From: Casuarina equisetifolia
Taxonomy: Eukaryota > Streptophyta > Magnoliopsida > Fagales > Casuarinaceae
DNA: 64,000 nt
Direction of reading: 5' to 3'
Assembly (NCBI GenBank): GCA_028551475.1
Contig: CM052362.1
Location: 25,092,021-25,156,020, forward strand
Under the pieces are notes generated by a model. The model was not told the DNA's origin, did not search any database, and saw only the letters and a program-made list of their open reading frames with translations. Shown piece by piece: positions 33,701 to 48,000 of this stretch. How positions within the stretch are numbered: position 1 is the first letter of the stretch; each line of letters begins with the position of its first letter. The translations under genes and the position numbers were made by a program.

Positions 33701-36700
33701 GTTAACAGTGAATCTAAAAAGAACACATATATGGCAAAGGTATACTAATGGTAACCCAAGCACAACTGGAGCTCAAACAAACCAGAAATGATATCTGAGA
33801 TATTAATGCAGGAATTTCAAGGTAGATTTAGCAGGCAAAATATGGCATTATATGTTGTATAGAACAAGGAAACATTGCTCAAAACCTAAGATAACTGATA
33901 CAATATTAATCGTACACAAAGATGTGTTCAAAAATTTATGGACCTACAATAGAAGTAGGCACTAACCCATATGGATCTCAAATCACATTTTATCAACATA
34001 TGGGAACCTTCGTACACCCCAAAAAAAGTTCAGAGTCAAAAGCAGAATGAATATGAATCATCCTACTCGAAGTGTTACCAACAAATAAATTTTAGCTACT
34101 TCAAATATTTGTCAGATAACTTATTCAATAGAGTTGAAGTATGGCTCAAGGGCAACAAAAGTGATTCTGGCCAGAGCAACTTCACTTCACAAGTTTAGTC
34201 TGATAAATCAAACCATTTTTTCAAGGATAAATGCGAAGACTCCACATGATAGTCAGTAACATCCTTTCTAGACGTACTTGATAAATTTGCAAAACCATCT
34301 AAGCCATAGATAATGAGACACTCATTATCAATTCCAGATAGTTTCTTTCATGCATTTGATATACATGATTTACATTTCAATTTTATTTTTTCTCTATCAA
34401 GTACATTCCCTTACTTCAAAACATTCTTTTAGAACCTAAAAACATCAACCATCATTCACATAACTGTCAAACATTCTCTCATTAGCAAAACTAGACCACT
34501 TAACGTTAATGTTAGGCAGATTTCTCCAGTTGTTTCTCATGTTCTAACACAATGATGAAAGAAAGTATTAGTTTTCTTCATGAAGTTTCAGTTTATACTC
34601 AATTTGTATATTGATATTAAGCATCATTTCTCCCCTGGCTTATCATGCCCTAAAGCAACAATCCACTTAAATTTAATAGTACCAAACACCCACTGCACAC
34701 AATGGTTTCTCACGTTCTAAATTTAGAATCTTTTGTACAATTCCCAAGTATCTACTGAGACAAAATGGTAGACAGCTAACCGTGTAAAGGCGATAACCAT
34801 CCATCTCTTGACGGACAAAATAAACAAGACTCTGCGTAGCTGAGTTGATCCATTGGTCAAGCACATTAGTTGAATTTTGAAGAAAGGCTTGATCAGTAGG
34901 GATGAATGGTGCAAGCCCCTCTACCTCAAGCCTCTTTGCATTCTGAACAAGGAACCTATAGGCATTGTACCAGGGAAGAAAAACATCCCTGACCTGGAAA
35001 GAAATTAAAAAAACAGGTGAAAGAGAGATGTGGATAATTAGAGTACCAAAAGATTAAAACAGAAGTACCATCTATTGGTTAAGTTCATTCCAAGTCAAAT
35101 GAAATTTCAATGCAAAATGTTAATTTTAACAATGGAAACACAATACTCACAACACCATGAACTCCTTCCTTCTTGAAACGTAAGGGCTCAGCCCGCACAA
35201 CTGGAGAGTTTATGAGGTACAATCTTAATGCATCCTACATGTTGATGATAGCATATACATCAAAGAATGAGCAACCATTTGAAATATTGTGAGACCAAAT
35301 TAGAACAACTAACTTGATTGACAACAAAAGAGTAAAGGACAACTGATATAAGATGTATTAAAAATAGCTTACAGCCCCATAATTATCAATGACTTCCATT
35401 GGAGAAGGATAGTTTTTCAAACTTTTACTCATCTTCTTTCCATCCTCTGCCAGGACAAGCCCATTACAAATGAGATTCCTAAATGCAGGTTTCCCAAATA
35501 ATGCAGTTGACAACACCATAAGGGTGTAGAACCTGCACATTGAAAAAGGGAAGGAGTTCAAAGCATAAGTTAAGAGAGTTTATTCTATGCAAATACATCC
35601 ATCAAACAGGGACTGAGTAAATTATTATTCTGCTTCATAAGTGGGATGATTCACTAGTGAATAACAGGGGAACAAGTCTTCACCCCCCACTCTGAGAGAG
35701 AAAAAAAAAAAAACTCCCAAGAGGGGTGAAAGAAAGGAAAACAAAGAAACAACAGACAAAAAGTTAATTAGGGAACCGAAACTCATTTACACCAAGGCAT
35801 GTATGTGGAGACAAAAAGCAACTGTAACTTAGATTATCGTCACACAGAAACAAGAAATGCAATTCAAACAAAAGCTACAAAAGAAATGACTTTTAAAACT
35901 AGACCAATGAAAAACAACTGCAATTAAGATGTGATATTTAAAAATAATCAGCCGCTTTAAGATCAAAGATTCACACTATTCTTGAAACTGAGAAGTGTCA
36001 GGAAATAGACACGTTAATAAGCAAGAAACCAACCATCCACGTGTTTGATCCAGCCCTTCAGCCACAAAATGCCCAGGGAAGTTCTTATCAAAGAGTTCAA
36101 CATTCTCAAAAGGGTAATGAAGATAAGCATAAGGCATTGAGCCACTCTCAAACCAGCAGTCAAACACCTAAAAGATATAAAAGAATAATTGTCATTATAA
36201 GCCATGAAAAAATCTAATGGAGCAGTTAAACATCATGCAGACAAATAATGAAAGGAATGAAGCTCGAACCCTTTTCCCCCCTCATTCAAGCACATGAAAG
36301 AGCATTTAAAAAATTTCAAGGAAATCTCAGTACCAAGGGAAAAATACTTAGTAGAACAATAGATCCTGATAGTTGAGAATCCCATGCCTTTTAGTTCCCC
36401 TTATATGAGGACCAATAGCACCAAAGAGAAGTAAGTAGTACGCTTCACATGCAGGTGTAATAAGAAAGGCCCCATGTCAACTCAAATGAGACCAATATTC
36501 TGTCACATGAAAATCAATAGAGATCTTGCAAATGAACTGGATGGACACCTTTAAATTCACCTTATATGAGGACCAATAGCACCAAAGAGAAGTAACTATT
36601 AGGCTTCACATGCAGGTGTAATAAGATAGTGCCCAAGACAACTTGAATGAGACCGTTATTCTATCACATGAAATTCAATAGAGATCTTGCAAATGAACAG

Positions 36701-39700
36701 TCGATGTCACATCTCAACACAGACACACAAGTCATGAAAGAACTCCTAAGCGTATAGACAAGGGAGCCGCTATAAATGTTATCTCTTTCAATTCAAAACT
36801 AGTATTTGATTATTGTTACTTTTAGATCAGCATTTCAAGATAAAAACCAAAATAATGTCATCAGATAATCTAAAATGGAATTCCTCAGGAGGAAGACAGC
36901 ATAATCCTTTAATGTAAGCCCACGCAACTGGCTGAATAACATGATTCAGAAATCTTACATCATCAACACGTCTGAGCACACCAAACTCAGGACCACGAGT
37001 AGATGGAATGGTGATATGATCAATCTTGTGACGGTGCAGATCATTCACCTGTAGAGAGCAGTATTTCTAAGATAAGCAAAAATCCATGATTCTGAAATAC
37101 AGCCCAGAACAGCAGAGAGATGAAAATGTAGAAACTAATAGCAAATGAATTGAAGCATAGCAATGCATAACGAAGAATTTAATAAATCTGTATTTTCCAA
37201 CGATATTAGTCAATTTATGTAGATGACCAAATTAACCTACCATGAGAAAAAAAAATATACGAATACATAAATAATGAGAGAGAGAGAGAGAGAGATTCAA
37301 ACCCTAGCACCAGAAAGCTTTTCGAGTTTTTCAATGGAATCCATGACTTGTACTTCCTCACCATCCTCACTGATCCATATTGGCAAAGGAGTACCCCAAA
37401 ATCTACTTCGACTAATAGCCCAGTCTCTTGCATTTTCCAGCCAATTGTGGAAACGCTTTTCCTTTAATATGACATAAGAGCAGATAAAAGAGGTTTAAAC
37501 AACTAAAAACTCTATTTATATAGAAAGAGAGAAATTACACACAACAAAATGCTCAAGATATCAGTCAAACAATGAAGACAAATAATGCTCTTCCATTATA
37601 TGACAGTCCAAATCAGAATGCAAGGACATGTCTAGAATGTTTTACATGCATTTAAGTACAAAGTAGATACCAAGAGATAACCTAGTATCTTCCTATGCAT
37701 AAAGTTTCTTCATACACCCTGTCATTGCAAAGTAAAAGAGAAGTATGCACTTTAAACCCCGCCCCCCCCTTCTCCCCTTTTTCTTAAAACACCTCTTCCT
37801 TTTCCCTTTTACTTCTTTTCTCTTTTAAAGTTGAATTGGGGAGGGTTGTGGGCTGGGGAGCAGCATGGAGGAGGAAGGACAATCCCAAGAAATAGCCATT
37901 ACAAGGCTTAGCTTTTTTTGTTCCGAGCATACGGCTGTACACCTTTCAGAAGGTCAAGATTAAGAGAACGGAAGGACTGAATCCAAATTGTGCAGACCTT
38001 TTGAGAGGGGAAGAGCTGTGTGTGAAGTGAGATCTGCTCACCTGGCATCTAAAATGAGCCTTTAAATTTTTTGGAATATACAGCCAATAACAGCAATAAT
38101 CTCTTTCCTCCCTCTGTCCTAATAACAGTCCCAAACTGCATAAAACTTTTCACATGAATAGTAGAGGCAGACTATGTAATGAACAAAGTAGAAAGCCGTC
38201 ACATATAGTGCCTTAGCCCACATCAACTGAATAGAGACCAAAAAATTGAAACACAAACCATAATTGAGAAGTCACCAAGCACTGCAGGGAGGTATCTTAC
38301 CTTCACAAAATCAGGAACCCAGTAAGTCTGCTTGTTGTTTTCTAATAATTGCTCTTTCAACTCTTCTACTTTTACAAACCTAGATAGAGAATGTATAGCT
38401 CAATTAGTAAGAAAGGGCGCATTTAAATGCAAACAAATAAAGAAAAATTAGAGACATCATATTAAGTATCACTAACTCAAAAAGTAACAGGTTTTGAGGT
38501 CATAACATCTCCAAACACTCCCTAGAGAGCTTGAGACTTGTTTGGTATTTATTTAGTCCAACATTTTGTTTCCCCTATTTTGAATTACGCTTGGCTTACA
38601 ATTAGGTCAAATGCTTTTCTAGAATATGTCTAAGCTCATCCAAACTTGTGCTGCTGATGCAGGAACACTGCTCTTACAATTTTCTGTATGTTTTCTACAT
38701 TACTAATTCTATGAGCTAATACGAGAAAGTAGTATTGACAAAGTATATGTAGCTAGGTGGTGTTGGCAGAAATGTGTAACATGAATAAACACCGGTATGC
38801 AGATGTGCCAATGTTTACCGCATGTAGGTGACAAAGAACACTGCAGACCTATGAGATGTGGCAGCTTTTTAGTTCTATTAATTTTTCTGGGTATCAATAA
38901 GAAAGGATAAATCTGACTATCCCACACGTCAGGCATGCATCAGAACAAAGACTGACTTATAGTTGAAGCATCCAAAACCTAAACTGCAGTCTACAGTGGC
39001 CAATGTGCACATAAAAAATATCCTAACACTAAGAGTTGCTCTGAGAAAAGCATATGCCTGATCCCATTGCAAAGAGAAGAAGAAACATGATGTTTGACAG
39101 ACCAAACATTTCAGTTCCACACATATAGGGCATAGCTATAATATAACAGCAGATATGCTAAAAATAAAATCTTGATAAATAAGCACTTACCAGCTTGGAA
39201 CAGCTCGATAAATAAGAGGAGTTTTGGATCTCCAGCAAAAGGGATAAGAATGCGTAAAGGTTCCAGACTTAACCAGACGACCCTTTGCCTGAGCAAACAA
39301 AAGGAATCACAACAGCCAATATATATATTTATAAAGTGGAAAGCAAGTGAATAGACAACCAACGCAGTCCAGTTTCAAACTTTTCTTCGCATTGGTTGGT
39401 AATATTAAATGAATATAAATAGACTAGATTCTTTAATGTAAATTGTAGGTCTCAGAATATGATACAAATAAACCAAATATACAGCTGCAAGACATTTCTT
39501 AAATTTTATGAGGAAACAACAACCAACTGCAGGTTCAGTGCCTTCAATACCATGATCATTGTCGATGTACAAGCACTCTCAAAATCCAGCTCATATAAAT
39601 CATACCTTAACTGCTTCAATAATGTTCTTATCTGCATCCTTGACATACTGCCCGCTGAAGTCAGTAATTTTTGCAGTAAAGCAGCCATCATCATCAACTG

Positions 39701-40403
39701 CTACAATCAAGTTCTCTCCCTAAAAGACAACAAACAAAGCAAAATGTTAAGAAGAGTCTAGGTGGGAAAATATACACATGTGCACCAAATTCTAAGGGGT
39801 CTTAAATGTCAACAAAACCTTCAAAAAAAAAAAACTTTGTACAAAATAATGCATAAATCATAGAGCACCAGAGTCTCCGTTATAGCACATAGAGGAAAGT
39901 GCATATTTTTAAAAACTTTACATAGATACATAGCTCAATACAAGTACCAAGTATGCAGTAGATTCCATATTTAAAGCTTAGATGCAGTACGTCAATCCTG
40001 ATGCAGACACGATAGATTGAAAATATGCTGCAAAGGGAACATGCAACCTGTTCTTGATAAAGACCGATGTAAAAAGAAATAGCCAAAGGATGGCCACAAA
40101 AATGATTGGGCATAAATTATAACCTATTATTGGTGCATATTATTTAAAATCACCACTATAATACACAAGAAAATTTTAAAAAGGTCTAATTATAAAAAGG
40201 CCAAGTCAGACAGAATCCCTTCTCACTTATAAATCAACCTCATCATATCTACAACTAACTTCTGAAAAGAATTTAGTTATAGAAAGTCTCAACAGAATTT
40301 CCTCTCACCAAATCTCTCTTTCACGCTTTTTCACCCCCTTACCCAACTAATCCATTCTCCATCTATCACAATCTTTTAGTTACTCAAAGTAGTGATATCT
40401 AAC

Positions 40404-40434
<31 letters not shown>

Positions 40435-43400
40435 AAAGAGGAAAAATAGTACAACCACAATCTATCCCATCACTAAACAAATTTTCAGTGGAAGCAGAAC
40501 AGTCAAGAACAGAGCACCAGTTGAATATCTTTTGAAGCACAAATCCAGGCAACAAGATGAATAAAAACATAGAAGATGAAAATGCAGAAAACAAATGGTT
40601 AACAAAACAACAAGCAGCACATATTAGTGATACATAATCACGACCATACATTTGATAAGACCAAACTTTTAAGTCCTTGTTTTCTACAATGTCATAGCCC
40701 AGGACCACATGCAACAGAAATTAGCTCATCTCACTGTAGAAAATCATACTATCAAAATCACCAAGTTCATAGCAAAAAGTTCACCAAAAAGAAAAACCTT
40801 GCTTATCACTTCATTTTCACTACAAACGCGATAGTCATCTTCACCAAATGCTGGTGCACAATGCACTATTCCAGTACCACTGTCGTCAGTAACATAGTTG
40901 TCGGCAATAACTCTAAATGCAGAATTGGTGAACTCCATAAAATAATCAAACAATGGTTCATACCTGCAGCACACATTCTTAAATGTTCAATACCCTTCAA
41001 AATCCGTTGTTGGAGTCATTTTTACGAGAACAAGGATTCCCCAAGAGAGCAGTAATCATCTAAAAACTAGTAGTAACCATGAACAAAAACAAACAGTGGC
41101 ACTTACTTCATTCCGACCAGAGAAGCCCCAGAGATTTTTTCCAACACTTCATAAGAATCCACTACATCTCCAGTCTTACCAATGGAGGATCCCTTGGTCT
41201 TTGGATTTACTTGTTTGGGGTCAACAGATCCATTTGCAACATTCAGTTTTAGTTTCTCACTAGGGAGAGATGACAATCGAGATTCAGCAACTACAAACAC
41301 TTTTCCCGAGTACTTGTTGCGAACCTGGTACATAGAAAATGAAACAGGGAAAACATGCAGCTTTACACAGCAATGATGATTATTACAACCAAAAAGAAGA
41401 AATGGAAAAATGTGCCCATAGACGGGCCATTACTAAACAATTATATTTCATTAAATATCATCAGCAATAAACTTCTCAAAAATTTGTTCCTTATAGTTCA
41501 AATGATATAACTTGACAAGTACTATGTTTCTAAGAAAACAAAGATATATTAACCCAGGCTTTAAGCCATCAGCTCCAAAGGATCCAAGTTCACTCACAAA
41601 AGCTTCAAGCACCAGCCACTCCCAGTGCCAGACCAAGTGAACAAAAAAAAAGTGAAAAGCTGAGCATAATTAACTATGAAGTGTTCTCTCCCCCACCCCA
41701 AACACACAACAAAATAAATAAATAAATAACAATAACAACCAGAATAGTCACTTCATTCTTAATGCACTAACTGGAAAATCTACGCTAGAATACTCAATCT
41801 AGTTGTGTGAACAATTATTGCAGAATCTTGAAATACAGGTAAACAAAACATATTAAACTGACCTTTACATAGACAAAATTTGCATTGACACACAGAGCAA
41901 GGTTACTAGGAAGGGTCCACGGAGTTGTTGTCCAAGCCACAAAGGCTGCCTTATGGGGATCGCCAACTATTGGAAAAGTCACCATTATTTCAGGGTCAGG
42001 CACATCCTGTTTCACTCTGGAAATGTCAGATACTGTCGAATTTCCCAGAAATTAGGATTGTAAAAATAATAAAGAAAAGGGTCATAGTCTATCTGTAAAA
42101 CCCAAAATGGTAGTTCAACTACAATGGTCGTCAGATCCAAGTTCTCCAGATTGACTGGTTGGCCATGACTCACAGAACTAAATATGTAGAGAAGGTACAC
42201 ATAGTAAGAGTTGAACAACCTACATCAAATTCATGATAAATAGAAGTGTCAGATCACAAACCCGATACTCCTGACCAGCTTCAAAGTTAGATAGAGGTGT
42301 CTTGCAACCAGTGCTGTATGGCATGACCTGCAAAACACAAAAATGTAGAGGAAAAAATCAAACTCACTTTAACTAGTTAAATCCCAACCACTCAATTATG
42401 TTAAATCCACTATAAAAGATTAGAACCCATCCAACACTAAACATTGGAAAAAAAAAATATACAACAATGCCCTCTTATAGAGAAGCATGGTTTCCACAAA
42501 AATGTAAGAAAGTTTTAGAAATAAAATGCTCCCTTGTGTGGATGCATTTGAGTTAAAGACATAGCTCACTCAAGAGAAATGGCTAAATGAATGAGACCAA
42601 AAGCCTCGACACTTTTTCTCCGCAGTCATTCCATATAAAGAAGCGTAAACATTAACGCCTTCAATAACCACACTATCTAATTAAAACAAAGTAAACAACA
42701 AACAGATAAAATCTTCGTCATCCACAGCTCACTCAAAAGAAAATGACTAAAAGAACGAAACCAACACCCTCCACACTTGTTCCGCAGTCATTTCATATAA
42801 AGATGCCCAAACATTAACGTCTTCATTAACCACACTGCCTAATTAAAACAAAGTAAAAAACAAACAAATAAAACTTCGTCATCCAATTCCCAAAGATAAA
42901 TACCAGAACAGGATACTCCAAACTCACTTTAAAACCCTTATATACAAGACCTTTGTTGTAAAGCTGGGCAAAGACCCACCAAACACTCTCCATGAAGTTC
43001 AAGTCCATCGTCTTGTAGTCGTTCTTGAAGTCAATCCACCGCCCCACCCGCCACACAATCTTCTCCCACTCCTCCACATACCTATCGACAAAAAGCAAGA
43101 ATGAATCACGAAATGCGAGACGGCTGTTAAAAATCCTAAAAAAACTGAGAAAGGAAAATAAAAAAACCTTCCTCACCTCGTGACAATGCTCCTGCACTCC
43201 TCGTTGTACTTGTCGATCCCCAACTTCAATACATCCTCACGCTTCTTGATGTTGAGGCGGCGGTCGATCTCGTTCTCGACTGGGAGGCCGTGGCAGTCCC
43301 AGCCGAAGCGGCGAGTGACATGATGGCCGTTCATAGACTGGTAGCGGGTGACAATGTCCTTGATGGTACCGGCGAGGATGTGACCGTAGTGCGGGAGACC

Positions 43401-43556
43401 GGTGGCGAAGGGAGGTCCGTCGTAGAAGACGTACTCGGGCTCGTCCTTGGTGAGCTCCAACTGTGTCTCGAAGGCCTTAATTTCCGTCCACAGCTGGAGG
43501 ATCATCTCCTCGTGTTTGGGGAAGGAGAAGTCCTTACCCTCGCACACTTCGTCCAT
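27763..43556 (-). CDS. Isoleucine-tRNA ligase, cytosolic type
   Basis: The enzyme charges tRNA-Ile in the cytosol. Twenty-eight exons close in phase to 1188 residues: 43177-43556, 42928-43081, 42258-42327, 41863-42014, 41107-41324, 40798-40963, 39606-39719, 39191-39288, 38301-38379, 37303-37461, 36959-37048, 36034-36167, 35373-35532, 35151-35234, 34781-34993, 33556-33681, 32493-32630, 31880-31983, 31720-31783, 30947-31035, 30714-30855, 29907-29970, 29762-29829, 29370-29492, 28653-28718, 28179-28290, 27988-28079, 27763-27870. The HIGH motif is HYGH (56-59) and KMSKS is at 638-642. The editing domain is marked by [15 protein letters not shown] and the tRNA-binding core by [14 protein letters not shown]. 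There is no transit peptide, which fits the cytosolic enzyme rather than the organellar one. The border between the third and fourth exons is the least certain. Confidence 0.95.
36399..36705. repeat. Tandem duplication, period about 161 bp, in an IleRS intron
   Basis: The unit starting CCTTATATGAGGACCAATAG at 36399 recurs at 36560 and both run to an ATAGAGATCTTGCAAATGAAC end. The copies differ at about ten percent of positions with small indels. They lie in the intron between exons 36959-37048 and 36034-36167. Confidence 0.9.
37276..37295. repeat. (GA)n microsatellite
   Basis: About ten GA dinucleotides lie in an IleRS intron, close to the exon that ends at 37303. Confidence 0.95.
40405..40437. 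repeat. Poly-C(20) followed by poly-A(13)
   Basis: Twenty consecutive C residues (40405-40424) are followed by thirteen A residues (40425-40437) in an IleRS intron. Read on the transcribed strand it is T13 then G20. Long homopolymers may also reflect assembly or polymerase slippage. Confidence 0.9.
42563..42885. repeat. Tandem duplication, period about 163 bp, in an IleRS intron
   Basis: AGCTCACTCAA at 42563 recurs at 42726, and both units continue through ACATTAACG, CTAATTAAAACAAAG and CTTCGTCATCCA blocks. The second copy is more than 80 percent similar by eye. It lies between exons 42928-43081 and 42258-42327. Confidence 0.9.
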
Positions 43557-44502
43557 GGCGGAAGCGGGAGAGACGAGCGCCAGAAAGGGTTTTGGAGATT
43601 CTACGCAAGCGACTGCGGACGTGGTTCGCCGAATGATATATGGAAGGGAGATGGGTCGGGTCCGGGAGACGGAGTCATCAAGATGATTATAGCATATTAG
43701 TCGGTAATTGAAATATAGATCAACATTTTCTCTCTTCTATACTGAAATTATTAATTTTCGATTGGACAATACAGATTTTCTTGTCTCAATACTTATATAA
43801 TTTTTGTCATTTGTCATATTTATAATTTTATTTCATTCTTCCCTTTATCATTTTCCTTTAAGGATGCACCTTTTATGTCAAGGGGAATAATAATCTAATA
43901 TTTACTCGAGCAAAACTACATATTCTTGTAAGTAAGTTGCGTACCAACAATTTTCTATGATCAAAATAAAAAGATGCTAAAAATTGTTGCAAAGTTACCT
44001 CGCATTACTAAGATCTCAGCACGTGGAGTGATTTATATATAAAAAATTTATTTTTTTTTCTCTTGAGTTAGATTTTGTGAAAATATTATATTTTGTAACA
44101 TGATATTAAATTAAATTATCTCTTAATACCTATATAAATATTGATATGATTTGAACTAATGTAAATTTTTCATTGTCATAAAATTTAAACAAATATTTTC
44201 TTTTTTAAACTAATTTTTATAAATTTAAATTCTAGTATTTAACTTGTAATAAATATAACAAAGTAATACATAAAATCTTCAATAGATTTAAGATATAAAT
44301 AATATTAAAAAATCGAATGCTCTAAAATATATTCTAGTCCAATTGCTATAAAAATATGTTTTCAATGTTTGACCATTCTCGTGTACTTTCCAAAACATCA
44401 ATAGAAAGCTACCTAATACAATTCAATTGGTCCATTAACCAAAAGAATATAGTGTGACTCCTTACCTACAATTTTACGTTTCTGGCCATCGGCCCTCCTT
44501 TG
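43557..44502. other. IleRS promoter side and AT-rich intergenic DNA
   Basis: The first about 130 bases should contain the IleRS 5' UTR and core promoter, and are GC-richer than what follows. From 43700 to 44460 the DNA is very AT-rich. No gene was recognised. Confidence 0.5.
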
Positions 44503-44507
44503 CCTAA

Positions 44508-44957
44508 TGTTAGCAGTCCGAAGTTTCAGCCATGTCAGCTTGCAACTCACGCAGGAGTGGCTAATTCTAAGAAGCTGAGGTGGAACTTGGCAACTAGGGG
44601 ATCGTTGTTTTAACTGTTTCCTCTAGTGCTTTATGTTAGTTGTTTTACTCATTTTCTCTATGGGTTTTATAATAAGTTTGGAATGAGTGAGTTTGCTCTT
44701 GCTGAGAGGGGTATGAAAAGGGGAAAAGCCGTTCATTTGGTTAAGCCTGTCTTCCATAAACTAATTGTGCGTTTGGAGGTTTAGTTCCCTCTTGTTGAAC
44801 TCTTTCTATCAATTGATTGAGGTTTCCTTTCCAGTATTCAAGATTGGTAGAAAATCTAAGTCCGCAAGGCAAAATTGTTCTAATTTCGGCCTTACTCCTA
44901 CTCGGCTGTTTACTACATCGTTTGTGAGAGAGAATCCCGAGTGACTGGACCACTGCA
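44508..44957 (+). repeat. 5' LTR of the gypsy element
   Basis: It begins TGTTAGCAG and ends CACTGCA, and aligns along its length with 49532-49957 with many substitutions and one insertion of about 20 bases near 44533-44555. It is followed by a primer-binding-site-like TTGGTGCCAGAG at about 44960. Confidence 0.85.
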
Positions 44958-45000
44958 AATTGGTGCCAGAGATGGCTACAAACGACAATCAACGTGATCT

Positions 45001-48000
45001 TGATATGAAGTGGACGATTGATTTTCTATCAGAGACCATGCAACAACTTTTCTCCGCGGCGTTGCCGCCAGAATCGAACCAGTGAAGGAATCGATAGAGA
45101 GTTCGACCGGACAACACAAAAGAACTAGAAGCACCAGCGATGGAAGGCATAATCCAAGGCAGATTCAAACTCGGACGATCCGTTTGGAGTTTCCAAAGTA
45201 TGATGGAGATTCTGATATGACTTTACAGATTGATCAAGCTATTCAAAATTTTGATTTTCATGATACTCCAAAAGGGGATTGAGTGAGAATCGCTTCCTGG
45301 CACCTTGATGGGGAAGCTCAAGTGGTTTATTAGCTTATGCAAAAGGAAAGTAAGGGGAAGCCGATTTCGTGGGAAGCTTTGATAAAGGAGTTGATGAAGC
45401 AATTTGGGCCAACACTGTTCAAGGATCACTTCAATGAGCTTACTAAACTTAAACAAACCAGGTCAATACACAATTACCAATTTCAATTCAACAAATTGTT
45501 GTTTAGATGTGGAAACTTAGATGTTGATCATCAAATCACTTGTTTTGAGAATGGTTTGAAAGAATATATAAAACTAGATGTGGTAGCTCATCATCCCCCA
45601 ACATTATTTGCTGTTATGGGTTTTGTACGTCTATTTGAAGCCAAAAAAGTGGCTTGGAGAAGTTTTATGACTATATAGGGGAGACGGCATAATGTAGGGG
45701 GAGATTAGGGGTCTGGTATAAGGGAAAATAAAAATTATCTCCCTGTCAAGAAACTGACTCAACCTAAAATAATGGATAGGAGGGCAAGGGGGTTTTGTTT
45801 TAATTTTGATGAGAGATACACCCCTGGCCATCATTATAAGAAGCTATTCCTATTGGAAGGTGTGGGTGTAGAAGATGAGGATGATTGGTGTATCCACAAA
45901 GAAGAACCAACACAAAGGGAGCTTAACAAAATAGTTCCTAAAATCTCTTTAGTAGTATGCTTGGCATTAAAAGTCCAACAACAATGAAGGTACATGGCAT
46001 TATGGTAAGGAAGAAAACGAGGGTGATGTTCTTGATTGATTCGGGCAACACTCATTATTTTGTGAGAGATAAGTTAGCAAACAAGATGAATCTAGTACCA
46101 AAAAACATGAAGAAGTTTAATTTAGAAGTGATTAATGTGGAGATAGTCAAGGGTAAAAGGTTGTGTATGGGTGTTAAGATGCTTTTGCAGGGTTAGAGTT
46201 TAAAGTAGAAGTGTTAATGAGGAGATGGTCAAGGGTAAAGGGTTGTGTATGGGAGCTGAGATGCTTCTGCAAGGAGTAAGATTTTAGACGGATTTTTTTA
46301 TTTTGCCCCTCCAAAACCATAGGCAATACTCATGAATCATTGGTTGCAGACTTTAGGATTGATTCAGTGGGATTTTCCTATGTTGTTGATGACTTTTACA
46401 ATTGATGCAAAGGATATAGTGTTGTAAGGGAATAAAGAGTCGGCCAATGAAGTTATTGATGAAGCCAAGCTTTCCAAAAGAATGCAGAAACAAAAACTAG
46501 GGGTGGTGCTGCATATCAGAGAAATTGATAAGGCAGAAACCAGAAAATTGACAAAGTAGTGGGCAAGGCAATTTGTAAAGTTGATTGAGGCTTACAAAGA
46601 ATTATTTTAGAAACCACACAGACTACTTCCTAAGAGATTCCATGACCATAAAATCATGTTGCGTGATGAATCCAAGATAGTCACTAATCGGCCTTATAGA
46701 TACCCTTATATATAAAGGAAGGAGATTGAAAAACTAGTGCAAAAGCTGTTAGAGGAGGGAGTGGTGCGGCACAACAATAGTCCATTCTCATCTCCTGTGT
46801 TATTGGTAAGACAAAAAAAATGGTTCATGGAGAATTTGTCTTGATTATTGTTCCTTGAATAAAGAGGCCATAAAGGATGGGTTTCCTATTCCAACAGTGG
46901 ATGAATTACTAGATAAGCTATATGGAGCCAAGATTTTTTCCAAATTAGATTTAAGATCCATATATCACCAAATAAGAATGCACCTGAATGATGTAGGCAA
47001 AACAACTTTTCAAACTCTTCAAGGTTACTATGCATTTTTAGTGATGCCTTTTGGATTATTTAATGCACATTCTACATTTCAAAGGTTGATGAATTATATC
47101 TTTAAGGAGTTTTTGGGGATATTCATACTAGTATTTTTTTAATGATATATTGGTTTAGAGCGTAAGTTGGAGTGAACATTGGGAACATGTAAAATTGATT
47201 TTTGAGAAGCTATGGGTGCACAAACTTTTTGTGAAAAAGGAAAAGTGAGAATTTGGAGTGTTTGCGGTGGGATATTTAGGGCATGTGATTTCTGGAAAAG
47301 GGGTGAAAATGGAGGCAAAGAAAGTGACTGTCGTTGTTGACTGGCCATTGCCAAGAAGTGTGAAGGCATTGAGGGGATTCTTGGGCCTTACGGGATATTA
47401 TAGAAAATTTATGTAGAATTATGGCTTAATTGTAGCTCTATTAACAAAACTGCTTCGAAAAGATAGTTCTGTATGATGTCCCGAGGCTGAGCAAGCTTTC
47501 AACGAGCTGAAGAGGGCGTTGACAACAGCTCCTATATTGAGATTGCCTTATTTCTCTTTGCCATTTACCATAAAATGTGACACTAGTGGAGTAGAGGTGG
47601 GGATTGTTTTGACTCAAGAACAGTAGCCATTGGCTTATTTCAATCAAGCATTACAGGACAAGAACTTGCTACTTTCAACCTATGATAAAGAGTTATTAGC
47701 TTTGATACTTGCAGTAAAGATCTGGCGCCAATATTTGCTTGGGAAGAAATTTATAGTCAAGATTGATCATGCAACTTACAACATTTATGGGATAAAAAAA
47801 TTACTACTCTAGCATAGTAGCATTGGCTAGTGAAATTAATTGGCTATGATTTTGAAATCCAGTACAAACTTGGAAAAAAAAAAAAACTATTGCTGATGCT
47901 TTATCAAGAAAAGATAAAGAAAAGTAAGTTAAATTCTTGGGAGAACCTTTTACAAAAAACCTTAACAACTTTGCGAGACAATTTGAGTAGTAGGAGAATG

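Noticed and set aside
22076-43556. A biosynthetic cluster linking MAF1, BIO2 and IleRS
   Set aside because: The three are housekeeping genes with no pathway in common; adjacency alone is not evidence of a cluster.
43290-43700. 136-codon plus-strand frame over the first IleRS exon
   Set aside because: It is antisense to the first IleRS exon, whose HYGH motif and catalytic core are unmistakable.
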